Positions 37,221 through 46,010 of a stretch of 64,000 nucleotides of DNA are shown in pieces (position 1 is the stretch's first letter; each line of letters starts with the position of its first letter). The position numbers and the translations under genes were made by a program. Where the stretch lies: NCBI RefSeq assembly GCF_003815915.1, contig NZ_CP033929.1, forward strand, positions 2,356,001 to 2,420,000, given 5' to 3'. This DNA comes from Chryseobacterium indoltheticum (lineage in GTDB: Bacteria > Bacteroidota > Bacteroidia > Flavobacteriales > Weeksellaceae). Below the pieces are notes generated by a model. The model was given only the letters and a program-made list of their open reading frames with translations, was not told where the DNA came from and searched no databases.

Positions 37221-37595
37221 TTAGTTTTCTGATTTAGCATTTTGTTCCATCCCGCGTAATTTCTCAAAATAAAGCTTTGTCGCCTGAGAAATAACTTTTT
37301 CTTTACCCTCTCTTGATTCTGCTTTTGCAAATTCAATACGGTTAACTGTTAATAAATTGTTGGAGGCCTTATAGAGTATGTCAAGACTTCGTTCATTGAG
37401 TTGTGCGCCCAATCTCGATTTTTCTTCTGGTGTAGATCTGTTTTCAGGTTTCATCAGGGATTTTAAGGCGCCGTCAAAATTTTTCATTTCCTGCGTTTTT
37501 GAATTCTCAAGAGTACTGATAGCTGTTTGTTCGTTTGAGCATGACGCAAATAGTCCCGCTAAAGCAATCATCAATGTAAAAGTTAGTTTTTTCAT
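37221..37595 (-). CDS. Small lipoprotein paired with NY-C-P proteins (copy 1)
   Basis: A 124-aa lipoprotein (lipobox LFASC, Cys19). The mature part is helical and charged: QEMKNFDGALKSLMK, LNERSLDILYKASNNLL, ATKLYFEKLRGME. The same three blocks appear in the lipoprotein at 38588 (AMENFENALKTI, LNEEGVEVLLPAASQLL, GFSVYHENLAQYR), so they are paralogues although their genes point in opposite directions. First gene of the minus-strand module; probably works with the secreted proteins it precedes. Confidence 0.75.
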   Translation of the reverse strand: MKKLTFTLMIALAGLFASCSNEQTAISTLENSKTQEMKNFDGALKSLMKPENRSTPEEKSRLGAQLNERSLDILYKASNNLLTVNRIEFAKAESREGKEKVISQATKLYFEKLRGMEQNAKSEN

Positions 37596-37938
37596 GTTTA
37601 AAATTGTTTAATAAATTGTTTTTAGGTTTTATGATAAGGTCTTTATGTAGGTTTTATGTAAACAAGAAAGGAGAGCTTATGATCCCTATTGATCTAGATT
37701 AAATTGGTTGAATTTTAAGGAGAAATATTTTCAAAATATATGCATTAAACTCCTTCTAGGGTATACAAGAAAGTTTAGGATAGTTATCTCAAAATTTTGA
37801 GTTTGCTAAGTACATTTGCTGTAAAGATCAGGGAGTTTCTGGGCATGTTTTACCCGATACAATTTTTGTATAGTTGTATATCTCATATTAATAATTTGAA
37901 TGGTTTTAGTTGAATATCACTAACAGTGAAATTCGTTA

Positions 37939-37967
37939 CAAATGTAAAAAATAAATTTACATATCAA
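37939..37967 (-). promoter_or_regulatory. Promoter toward the minus-strand lipoprotein module
   Basis: TTG (37967-37965), 18 bp, TACATTTG (37946-37939) on the minus strand. It would give a leader of about 340 nt before the 37595 start. Confidence 0.5.
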
Positions 37968-38074
37968 TTGTTTTTTATGATTTTTTTAATTGCGAATTAA
38001 TTATTAATAATGATTTAATATTGTGTTTTAATTTTATTTTTAAAACAAAAACATCAAAGTGTATAAATAATTTA

Positions 38075-38082
38075 TATATTTG
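38075..38082 (+). promoter_or_regulatory. -7 element upstream of a small ORF
   Basis: TATATTTG matches TAnnTTTG exactly, but no TTG lies at the expected distance. It is 54 bp before the ATG at 38137. Confidence 0.45.
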
Positions 38083-38136
38083 TCACGAATCTTCTTTGGA
38101 TAGATTTACACTAATAATCACATCAAAACTATTAAC

Positions 38137-38286
38137 ATGATACATTTTTGTATTAAAATGTTATGTAAAATAAAGCAATTTTCTATTTCTTTATTTGCAT
38201 ATCATCCTCACACTTATTATCGTCACAAACTTTCAATTACGAAGAAGTTTCAGAGGCTCATTTTGACTCTTCCGAAACCGGTCTAA
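38137..38286 (+). CDS. Possible small basic protein, 49 aa
   Basis: ATG to TAA, 49 codons, following a -7 element. The peptide (MIHFCIKMLCKIKQFSISLF then a His/Tyr/Arg-rich centre and LILTLPKPV) is basic with two Cys near the start. No family recognised. It may be a leader peptide, a small protein or a chance ORF. Confidence 0.25.
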   Translation: MIHFCIKMLCKIKQFSISLFAYHPHTYYRHKLSITKKFQRLILTLPKPV

Positions 38287-38587
38287 TTAGATCTCAATGG
38301 AGATTTTAACGTGAAATTTATTCACTTACAATATTATTTGTGATCGCTTCACTGCCTGAGCATTTACCTCGCTATGTATTGAGTTCTGCATTACCCATAA
38401 AACGTATACTTACATATACTGATGAGTTTAACTTATTGTGAATCATAGTGCTATAGGGTTTATTCCTGTTTTTGTTGCAGAGTTTATTTGTTGCGTCGGT
38501 AAAAGGGTTAAAAAACTACCATCAACTTTAAAGGGTCAAAATTAAATATAGTTTAAACTAAATATATTAACCAAAAATCAAAAAAAA

Positions 38588-38947
38588 ATGAGAAAAATTG
38601 CTTGCATAGCCATGTTAAGCTTATTAACAGTCAGTTGCCAAAATGAACAAAGGCAAAGCACAGAAGTGACAGAAACAGTAGTATCTCTAAAGAGTGATGC
38701 TATGGAAAACTTCGAGAATGCTTTAAAAACAATAGCAAAAGGTCAGACGAGATTTATTGATAGCAATAAAGCGCTTAATGAAGAAGGTGTCGAAGTTTTG
38801 CTGCCAGCAGCTTCACAACTATTGATTGATAATAACATGTCAGAGACTGAGCTTAAAAGAATGGAAAAAAGAAAAATTCTTAAAAAAGGATTCTCAGTGT
38901 ATCATGAAAATCTTGCGCAATACAGAAATAAAATTAAATCAAACTAA
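38588..38947 (+). CDS. Small lipoprotein paired with NY-C-P protein (copy 2)
   Basis: A 119-aa lipoprotein (MRKIACIAMLSLLTVSCQNE, lipobox TVSC). Helical, charged, paralogous to 37221 by its three blocks (AMENFENALKTI, LNEEGVEVLLPAASQLL, HENLAQYRNKIKSN). Twelve bases separate it from the secreted protein gene. A 12-bp palindrome lies about 30 bp before its start. Confidence 0.75.
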   Translation: MRKIACIAMLSLLTVSCQNEQRQSTEVTETVVSLKSDAMENFENALKTIAKGQTRFIDSNKALNEEGVEVLLPAASQLLIDNNMSETELKRMEKRKILKKGFSVYHENLAQYRNKIKSN

Positions 38948-38959
38948 TAACTATTTATC

Positions 38960-39529
38960 ATGAAAAAATTATTAATCTTATGTATCGCTTTAGCATCTGT
39001 TCCATTTTATAAAGCATATAGCATTAGTGATGAGATGCAGATACTTAATTACAGCAGATATACACTTGGTGGGCATATCAGTGCTCGTGCTGACAATTGC
39101 TTTCCTGCACTGAGAGGAGAATTCAGTGATAATATATATCCTGATGGCGATCCATTAGGGAGAAATGTGACTTATTACAAAAAATTTAGAAATTCTCAAA
39201 ATGCCATTGTTCCCATTACCCAATGGAGGGTTGCAACTACTGCAAATACCTATGTCACTCAATCTGCAAACAATCCTATTTTAGATAATCCGTTTGGAAC
39301 TTTGGCAAGATGGGGTGGGATTGAAGTTGAGTATTGGAATCCGAACGGTGGGCCTTATGACAATGGAGGTTTTGCATTAAATTATGATGTACGGATGGAA
39401 TCACCGGGAAGTCCGAATGTCTGTTTATTATACCCTATGAATTATACTGATGCTAATGTGACTGTAACATCATTTTATTTGGATCCAACAGCACCAGATG
39501 ATTATGTTGTGGTGATTGTAAATTCATAA
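38960..39529 (+). CDS. Small secreted protein, NY-C-P family (paralogue C)
   Basis: A 189-aa secreted protein with a short signal (MKKLLILCIALASVPFYKAYS). Shared pattern: QILNYSRYTLGG, a RADNCFPAL Cys, VPITQWRVAT, a second Cys (NVCLLYPMNY) and terminal VTSFYLDPTAPDDYVVVIV. It has an Asn/Gly-rich middle (WNPNGGPYDNGG). With 38588 it repeats the organisation of the opposite-strand module. Function unknown. Confidence 0.72.
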   Translation: MKKLLILCIALASVPFYKAYSISDEMQILNYSRYTLGGHISARADNCFPALRGEFSDNIYPDGDPLGRNVTYYKKFRNSQNAIVPITQWRVATTANTYVTQSANNPILDNPFGTLARWGGIEVEYWNPNGGPYDNGGFALNYDVRMESPGSPNVCLLYPMNYTDANVTVTSFYLDPTAPDDYVVVIVNS

Positions 39530-39546
39530 TAATATAAATTAGTTTC

Positions 39547-39580
39547 AAGCCCTTAAATTCAATGCTTAAGAGCTTTTTTT
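39547..39580 (+). terminator. Terminator after the plus-strand module
   Basis: A 10-bp stem AAGCCCTTAA / TTAAGAGCTT with one mismatch, followed by T7-8. Confidence 0.75.
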
Positions 39581-39597
39581 ACTAAATTTAAAATGTT

Positions 39598-39765
39598 ATG
39601 AAGGATAATGATTTTATTTAGATTAGAAATGCTATAAAAGTAAATGGCACCAACTGTCTTTTGTTGGCGCCATTTAGCATTGTACCCATAACCGAAGAGA
39701 TGTCGGAATATCTGGTGGAAGATTTAGAAAGAATCATGGAAGTTTCACAACCCCAGTCTTTATGA
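39598..39765 (+). pseudogene. Broken ORF starting with a copy of the desulfurase 5' end
   Basis: From ATG at 39598 the frame reads MKDNDFI, a TAG at codon 8, then IRNAIKVNGTNC, LLLAPFSIVPITEEM, SEYLVEDLERIMEVS and a TGA at 39763-39765. The first codons and the DNA before them match the cysteine desulfurase start at 2523-2551 (28 of 29 bases); the later codons do not. The later peptide looks protein-like but I do not recognise it. Confidence 0.4.
39641..39676. repeat. Palindrome with 14-bp stem
   Basis: TAAATGGCACCAAC and GTTGGCGCCATTTA flank an 8-nt loop, with one mismatch. No T tract follows, so it is not a clear terminator. It may mark an old element end. Confidence 0.55.
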
Positions 39766-39931
39766 TTTATTTTAAATGGTGGATTAAGTGCAAGTCTTTT
39801 TACCATAAAGACTGTCTCATAACAAGCGGTCTAATATCGTTTATGTAAAATAAAATTTCAACTTCTTATATCGCAAACTATATGTTCTGTGCTGAAAATA
39901 TAAGTAATTGAACAATTATAATTTGACTTTA

Positions 39932-41035
39932 TTATTCTGAAAGTTTGAAAGTAAACTCGTTTCTTGAATCTGTTTTATAAGCATATTTTTGGGTAATTGG
40001 CGAAATACCGAAAAGAGGAGAATATGTTTTCACTTTTACCGTTTTATTATCCGGATAGAACTCAATAATTCTCAGCCAGCCATCACCTCCGTTACCATCA
40101 CGATGACCACCACCTTCACTTTGCATATCAAAAAGCATCTGATTCACGTTTTTCCCATAACTGTTGTGATCTACACGAAAACCTTCTCCTGAAATATGGC
40201 CACTTAATACCAATTGGAGATTTTGAGACGGCTCTATCAGCTTTTTCCATATTTGTTCTCCGTTATTAGATTCCGGAAGTACGATGGTTTTTGATTTTTG
40301 CGGAACATTGTTTATTAGAAAAGGCTCATACATAAACCACGAATTTGCTTTATCAGTTCTCTTATCTTTTTCATTTAAAAAGGCGTGGGTGATTAAAATT
40401 GATTTATGGTTTTTGTATTGAGGCATATCCAATACTTTTTTAGCCCATTCCAATGCTTTATTTCTTGGCGCAAATTCAAGGCTGAGAAATAAATAGTCCT
40501 GGCCATTTAATCCTTTCAATTCTAAAACAGAATTTTCCATGCTTGGAGCACCGGCATCATTAAAAAAGTTCTGTGCTAAATATTTCTGATTTAAATAATT
40601 AAAATTAGACGGAAAAAACTCGTTGTAACGAGAAAATCTTCTGCCTTCTTCATTAATACTAAAATCATGATTTCCCGTTGCAGCAACGTAAGGGACTTTT
40701 CCATTCAGCCTTCCTAAGATTGACTGCACAGATTTCCATTGGTCATCTGCACTTTGGTCGCCATCATATCCTTGATTAAGTATGTTATTATGTTCCACCA
40801 AGTCACCAACCTGACAAACCATTTTAATATTTAACGGAGAAATATTATCCTCAATCCATCTTACCATCAAATCTAGAACAGGCTGGTTTCTGTTCCACTT
40901 CACATAGTTTTGGGTGTCCGGTATCAGGATGATGCTCCATGATTTTTCATTATCTAATTTTGGAGTCTGAAATTTGTCCTGTGCAAAAATCACTGCAGAC
41001 AGTAGTAAAAGCAATATTGATATATTCTTCTTCAT
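39932..41035 (-). CDS. Secreted calcineurin-like metallophosphoesterase
   Basis: A 367-aa protein with signal MKKNISILLLLLSAVIFAQ. Metallophosphoesterase motifs in order: ILIPDTQNY, MVCQVGDLVEHNN (GDxxxxxN type), ATGNHDF (GNHD), a LITHAFL His and LVLSGHISGEG (GH). It would cleave phosphomono- or diesters outside the cytoplasm. Last gene of the SusC/SusD operon, so the locus may take up a phosphorylated or phosphodiester-linked substrate. Confidence 0.9.
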   Translation of the reverse strand: MKKNISILLLLLSAVIFAQDKFQTPKLDNEKSWSIILIPDTQNYVKWNRNQPVLDLMVRWIEDNISPLNIKMVCQVGDLVEHNNILNQGYDGDQSADDQWKSVQSILGRLNGKVPYVAATGNHDFSINEEGRRFSRYNEFFPSNFNYLNQKYLAQNFFNDAGAPSMENSVLELKGLNGQDYLFLSLEFAPRNKALEWAKKVLDMPQYKNHKSILITHAFLNEKDKRTDKANSWFMYEPFLINNVPQKSKTIVLPESNNGEQIWKKLIEPSQNLQLVLSGHISGEGFRVDHNSYGKNVNQMLFDMQSEGGGHRDGNGGDGWLRIIEFYPDNKTVKVKTYSPLFGISPITQKYAYKTDSRNEFTFKLSE

Positions 41036-41050
41036 AATTTTTCTTTAAAA

Positions 41051-42784
41051 TTAATAACCAGGGTTTTGTTTTAATAATGGATTTGCGTCCATTTCTGATT
41101 GTGGTATCGGCCAATATTCATCTTTATTTGGCGTGTACACCACTTGCTGTGTTGAGAAAGATGCTGAAGCTTGTGAATGATTATAAATAGGATTCGCGCT
41201 TTCATCAAAACCTGTTATTACAGATTTTGTCCAGTTATTTCCGTTACGGTTTAGGTATAAATATCCGTTCATCACGGTGTTTGCAATGCCCCAACGTCTG
41301 ATGTCATACCATCTCAATCCGTCATTTGCCAGTTCTACTTTTCTTTCGTATCGAAGGGCTTTTCTCAATTGAGCCTGTGACATTCCGGTCGGTAAAGCCG
41401 GCATTTTCGCACGCAATCTGATCTGATTAATCATATCATAAACCGAATTATCCAACTGATTCGACTCAATTTTTGCTTCTGCGTAAATCAACATTAATTC
41501 TGATAATCTGAAAATCCCAACATTTAAATCTGAATTTCCACTTACCGATGTAGAATTAAAGTCAGCAATATCAACTGTCTTTCTCCAGAGATAGCCGCTG
41601 AAAGAACGATAGGCGTTCGTTGCATCAGCATTGTTCACTTGTGTTGGTGCTCCTGCCGACCAATAGTTGTTTACTTTTGTGAAAGAAGTGTGGGGCTCAA
41701 ATTGATACCCAAGATACCTAGAATGTGGTCGTACAGCATACATATCCAGACGTGGATCTCTGTTTTTAAATGGATTTGCATTATCGTATAAAGGAGAATC
41801 TATGATTGAAAGTCCATCGATCATCTGATAAGAATCGATAAGATTTTGGGTGGGTCCCCAGTAGCAAACGCCTTTGCCCAAACGAGACGCTGCATAATAT
41901 TGCTGATTATGAAGATAACCGGGTACATTCATATTGAATTCAGCAACCCAAATCCATTCTTTACTTGCTGAAAAACCATTATGTCCAAATATATTACTCG
42001 GATCAGGCTCTCCAACGGTATGATCTTTACCAACGTAATTCACAGAAGCATTAAAAGGTGTTAAGCTATAAACTCCTGCTGCTGCGTCTAAAGCCTGTTT
42101 TGAAGTAACGGCGGCGGCGGCGTATTGTTTAGAATAAAGCTCTACTCTTGCTTTTAGCATTAAAGCTGCTATACGGGATGCGCGCACATTTCCATATTGT
42201 GATTGTGAAATAGGAAGTTGAGGTGCAACTGCTCCAAGTTCTGCAATAATAAACTGCTGAATTTCTGCAACAGGTGTTCTTGCAACATTAGCATTTTCAA
42301 GCGTAACTGATGATTTTATTAATGGAACATCACCGTAAAGTTCGATCAATTGAGAATAGGCATAAGCACGAATAAATCTTAATTCTGAATCAAGCTCAGA
42401 TTTTTGCGCAGCGGTAAGTCCTGCAATTTCATCTAATTTATCGAGAACTGCGTGGCATCTTGCAATTGTTTTATAATGAATTTCCCATGGTTTTATGGTT
42501 AATGCATTGGTCGTGGTAATAGAACTCGTGATAGGAGAGGTGTAGTTGGTTCCAGGTCTTGCATATCCGATATCCGTAATATTATCCATCACATGCCAGA
42601 TCGGCGTACTCGCAGCGTCGATTGTACTTAAGTTTCTGTATGCAGCAAAAAGACCCATTTTTCCTTCGTCATAAGATGCGGGAAAAGTTTCGGATGTTGG
42701 CCCGTTAAGTGGTTCTAAATCCATATCGGCGCTTGAGCACGAAGTGATTATGGCTAAAAGAGATATTTTTAAAAAGTTTTTCAT
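41051..42784 (-). CDS. SusD/RagB-family outer-membrane lipoprotein
   Basis: A 577-aa surface glycan- or peptide-binding lipoprotein. I use the start at 42784 (MKNFLKISLLAIITSCSSAD, lipobox ITSC) rather than 42820. SusD features: helical TPR-like body (ELRFIRAYAYSQLIELYGDV), and C-terminal RLSELMLIYAEAKIE, NQIRLRAKMPALP, RKALRYERKVELANDGLRWY and DEYWPIPQSEMDANPLLKQN. It pairs with the SusC receptor, forming a lid over the barrel. 13 bp between the genes. Confidence 0.95.
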   Translation of the reverse strand: MKNFLKISLLAIITSCSSADMDLEPLNGPTSETFPASYDEGKMGLFAAYRNLSTIDAASTPIWHVMDNITDIGYARPGTNYTSPITSSITTTNALTIKPWEIHYKTIARCHAVLDKLDEIAGLTAAQKSELDSELRFIRAYAYSQLIELYGDVPLIKSSVTLENANVARTPVAEIQQFIIAELGAVAPQLPISQSQYGNVRASRIAALMLKARVELYSKQYAAAAVTSKQALDAAAGVYSLTPFNASVNYVGKDHTVGEPDPSNIFGHNGFSASKEWIWVAEFNMNVPGYLHNQQYYAASRLGKGVCYWGPTQNLIDSYQMIDGLSIIDSPLYDNANPFKNRDPRLDMYAVRPHSRYLGYQFEPHTSFTKVNNYWSAGAPTQVNNADATNAYRSFSGYLWRKTVDIADFNSTSVSGNSDLNVGIFRLSELMLIYAEAKIESNQLDNSVYDMINQIRLRAKMPALPTGMSQAQLRKALRYERKVELANDGLRWYDIRRWGIANTVMNGYLYLNRNGNNWTKSVITGFDESANPIYNHSQASASFSTQQVVYTPNKDEYWPIPQSEMDANPLLKQNPGY

Positions 42785-42797
42785 TTTTTTTTTAGAA

Positions 42798-45700
42798 TTA
42801 AAATTTAACATCAATACCAAACGAAACGGTTTTTACCTGTGGATAATAATTTCCACCTCCCAAAGCGACGCCGTCAGAACTCCCAAGATTATAATTAATT
42901 TCAGGATCATATCCTTCATAAAAATCAGTGACAGTCAAGAGATTTTGTCCATTTAGATAGAGATAGATGCTTTGCAGAAATGTGTTCTCAGTAAAAGATT
43001 TAGGTAATTCATATCCGATCTGTACATTTTTAAGACGCATATACGCTGCACTTCTCATCCACTTGGTCGAGTTTTGTGTGTTGTTTGTTGATGTAAGGGA
43101 AACACGTGGAAATTCAGCATCGGTATTTTCAGGTGTCCAATAATCCAATTGCCAAGGTTTCACAGCACTTGAGTTAACCGCAGGAATGACATAATGTGAA
43201 TCTAAATAACCGTCAACTTTACCAACACCCTGTATCAATGCGGATAATTTAAAACCTTTATAAGATAAACCCATATTAAACCCATAAGTATATCTTGGTA
43301 CAGTACTTCCGATAATGGTTCTGTCAGCATCTGTAATTTTTCCGTCCCCGATTGGATTTCCGTTTGCATCAAAAGCTCCGGCAATATCCTTATATCTGAT
43401 ATCTCCGGGTTTTAAAGTTCCAAATTGTGTAGGACCGGCATTAATTTCTGCCTGACTTTGATATAATCCATCAGCAATAAATCCATAAATAGAATTTACT
43501 GAAGATCCAACCTGTTGACGAAGAAGCGTTCCGGAAGACTGACCTTTCATGTCAACGATTTCATTTTTAACGTCAGAAAGATTAAAACCAATATTCATTT
43601 TAAAGTCTCCCCATCTTTCATTGTACTGCGCACCGATTTCCCAACCTTTGTTGCTTACTGTTGCAGCATTTTGTACGGGTGCTTCCAAACCTGTAAGCTG
43701 AGAAGTATTTAATCTTAAAAGAATTCCATCAGTTTTTTTATTGTAAATATCAAAAGTAAGGTCTAACTTTCTCCATAAAGATAAATCGACACCCAGACCT
43801 GACATTGTAGTTTCTTCCCACTTCAGATCAGGGTTAGACATGATTAATTGCTGGATCGTTTGATATACAACTCCGTTCATTGAAGTGCTTCCCAATGATA
43901 AAGGTTCTGAAAAAGGATAATACGAAGAACTGATATTCTGATTTCCCAGTTTTCCCCAAGATCCTCTGAATTTTAACTGGCTGATCGTTCCTCTTAAACC
44001 TTCGAAAAAGTTTTCTCTCGAAACCACCCAACCCGCAGAAAATGACGGAAAAACTGCCCAACGGTTTTTGCCGATAAACCTCGATGTACCGTCATATCTT
44101 ACATTTGCTTCAAATAAATATTTCTGATCGAAATTATAATTAAATCTTCCAAAAGCAGAAACCAATAACCACTCATATTCTGATCCTGCATTATCTTTGG
44201 TTTCGTTATCTGCACCTGCATCAATCACTTCGTAGTTGTCATAAAGAAAATCTCTTCTGTAACCGGATAATATTTTTTCGTTATATGTTTCTCTTGAAGC
44301 TCCGGCAAGAAGCTCAAAACCGTGTTTACCAAAGTCTTTTTTTGCGTCTGCCTGAAACTGATAGGTTCCGTAAAACTGACGTCTTGCAGATTCTGTAAGT
44401 TCAGTAAAAGTGTTGGCAGAACCTGCTTCTGTTCCGTCTTCATAATAAGTTGGAACACTTTTTCTGAAAAGATGAATATTGGTCGTAAGATAACGTGGAG
44501 CTATCATACCTTTTAATGTTAACCAATCGGTAGGTTTGTAAGAAATGTTCATGTTTCCTATAAATTCCAGATTATTCTGTTTACGGTTTCCACCATTTTC
44601 GATATAACCGACCGGATTGATTTTTACCCATCCGTCAGAATAATTTTCACCATAATAAATGGGGATGTTGGTGGGCATTCTTCCAAGATAATTCCAGACC
44701 GTTCCTTCATCGGCAATCTGTGTTCTATCTTTATTTAAGAATGACATATCGAGTCTGATATTCCATTGGTCATTCGGGGTAATATCCATGTTATTACGGA
44801 AAACAAATCTCGTAAAGTCAGTGTTTTTAATAATACCTTCCTGTTTCGAATATCCAAATGACGGCGATACACTTATAATTCCTGATTTCGCGGATAAAGA
44901 AAGATAATGATCCTGCAAGAATCCGCTTCCCTGAAGAATCGCTTTTTGCCAGTCGTAATTGCTTGGATTTTTGTTGTATTCGTTTCTGAAATCATTGATG
45001 GCTTCGTCACTGTATATCTTTGTACCATTGTCATTCATGCTTGCATCATTGAATACTTTCATGTAGGTAAGGCCATCCGTAACTTTTGGTATTGCTGTAG
45101 CTCTTTGCCACCCTGTATACATTCTGTATTGAGCAGTCAGCTTATTTCCCTTCGCACGTTTTGTAGTAACAAGAATAACTCCACCCGCTGCTCTGGAACC
45201 ATATATGGCAGCAGAAGCAGCATCTTTTAGAACAGAAATAGACTCGATCATGTTTACATCGACATCATTGATATTTCCTGCAACACCATCAATAATCACC
45301 AGAGGATTGCTGTCTGAACCTCCAAAACTGTTGATCCCCCTTATTCTTATATTTCCGGCATCACCTCCTGGCGCACCTGTTTGGGTAGTGACCGTAACAC
45401 CCGGTGCAAGACCCTGTAAAAGATTACCGGCCGAAATTACTGGTTGTCCTTCTGCTGTTGAGCCCTTCACAACGGAAACGGACCCTGTGATAATAGATTT
45501 TTTCTGTGTACCGTAACCGACAACTACAACTTCTTCTATCTGTTTTTCCTGATTGCTTAAAGTATCTTTTTTGGGTTCTAAATTATTTTCTGCAAAAGAA
45601 GACCTAGTGGAAGCTAATTTTCTAAGGCTTACCGTATTATTCTGGATTTGATAATCTAACGGAACACTTTTTTTCAGATAGTTTAGACTTTGCTGTAATG

Positions 45701-45923
45701 ATGAATAATTGATTTTGCTTTCATCTACCCAAATGTTTTTAAAATCTGAGGCAGAATAAAAGAATTTGGTCTTGGTAGATTTCTCTAATTTTTTAAGTAT
45801 TTTGACTAATGAAACCTGCCGCTGGTTATTGGTGACAGCCATTTTAGTCTGGGTTTGTGCATAATTTTGCACGGGAAGTCCCATAGCGACGAGTAAAGCA
45901 ATAGAAATTGCAGTTTTTTTCAT
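42798..45923 (-). CDS. SusC/RagA TonB-linked outer-membrane receptor with STN
   Basis: A 1041-aa receptor. Signal about 1-22; STN domain about 35-105 (VSLVKILKKLEKSTKTKFFY), which fits sigma/FecR signalling; plug about 125-250 (QIEEVVVVGYGTQKKSIITG, IRIRGINSFGGSDSNPLVII, GSRAAGGVILVTTK); and a barrel ending VKTVSFGIDVKF. Odd: the usual carboxypeptidase-regulatory-like domain between STN and plug is missing. The STN runs through a short linker straight into the plug motif. Confidence 0.94.
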   Translation of the reverse strand: MKKTAISIALLVAMGLPVQNYAQTQTKMAVTNNQRQVSLVKILKKLEKSTKTKFFYSASDFKNIWVDESKINYSSLQQSLNYLKKSVPLDYQIQNNTVSLRKLASTRSSFAENNLEPKKDTLSNQEKQIEEVVVVGYGTQKKSIITGSVSVVKGSTAEGQPVISAGNLLQGLAPGVTVTTQTGAPGGDAGNIRIRGINSFGGSDSNPLVIIDGVAGNINDVDVNMIESISVLKDAASAAIYGSRAAGGVILVTTKRAKGNKLTAQYRMYTGWQRATAIPKVTDGLTYMKVFNDASMNDNGTKIYSDEAINDFRNEYNKNPSNYDWQKAILQGSGFLQDHYLSLSAKSGIISVSPSFGYSKQEGIIKNTDFTRFVFRNNMDITPNDQWNIRLDMSFLNKDRTQIADEGTVWNYLGRMPTNIPIYYGENYSDGWVKINPVGYIENGGNRKQNNLEFIGNMNISYKPTDWLTLKGMIAPRYLTTNIHLFRKSVPTYYEDGTEAGSANTFTELTESARRQFYGTYQFQADAKKDFGKHGFELLAGASRETYNEKILSGYRRDFLYDNYEVIDAGADNETKDNAGSEYEWLLVSAFGRFNYNFDQKYLFEANVRYDGTSRFIGKNRWAVFPSFSAGWVVSRENFFEGLRGTISQLKFRGSWGKLGNQNISSSYYPFSEPLSLGSTSMNGVVYQTIQQLIMSNPDLKWEETTMSGLGVDLSLWRKLDLTFDIYNKKTDGILLRLNTSQLTGLEAPVQNAATVSNKGWEIGAQYNERWGDFKMNIGFNLSDVKNEIVDMKGQSSGTLLRQQVGSSVNSIYGFIADGLYQSQAEINAGPTQFGTLKPGDIRYKDIAGAFDANGNPIGDGKITDADRTIIGSTVPRYTYGFNMGLSYKGFKLSALIQGVGKVDGYLDSHYVIPAVNSSAVKPWQLDYWTPENTDAEFPRVSLTSTNNTQNSTKWMRSAAYMRLKNVQIGYELPKSFTENTFLQSIYLYLNGQNLLTVTDFYEGYDPEINYNLGSSDGVALGGGNYYPQVKTVSFGIDVKF

Positions 45924-46010
45924 AAATTTGAAGAGTTGATTTATTATTCTTAAGCGAGTTTTGAATTAATTACAAGCACTGATAACGCCACATTATTGGT
46001 GCTGTTTTTT

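Larger units (their letters stand above)
37596..38587. other. Gene-poor 1-kb spacer between divergent modules
   Basis: Very AT-rich. Holds an outward minus promoter (37939-37967), a plus -7 element (38075-38082), a 49-codon ORF (38137-38286), two direct repeats TAGGTTTTATG (37623-37633, 37648-37658) and a 12-bp palindrome TAGTTTAAACTA (38549-38560) before the plus-strand lipoprotein. Leaders of about 300 nt or more are implied on both sides. Confidence 0.6.
39530..39931. other. Gap with relics and a long palindrome
   Basis: No intact gene. Contains the terminator above, 29 bp nearly identical to the start of the cysteine desulfurase gene (39592-39620), a broken frame (39598-39765) and a 14-bp-stem palindrome (39641-39676). 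A GACTGTCTCATAA stretch near 39809 is reminiscent of IS ends. It looks like a scar of past insertions. Confidence 0.5.
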
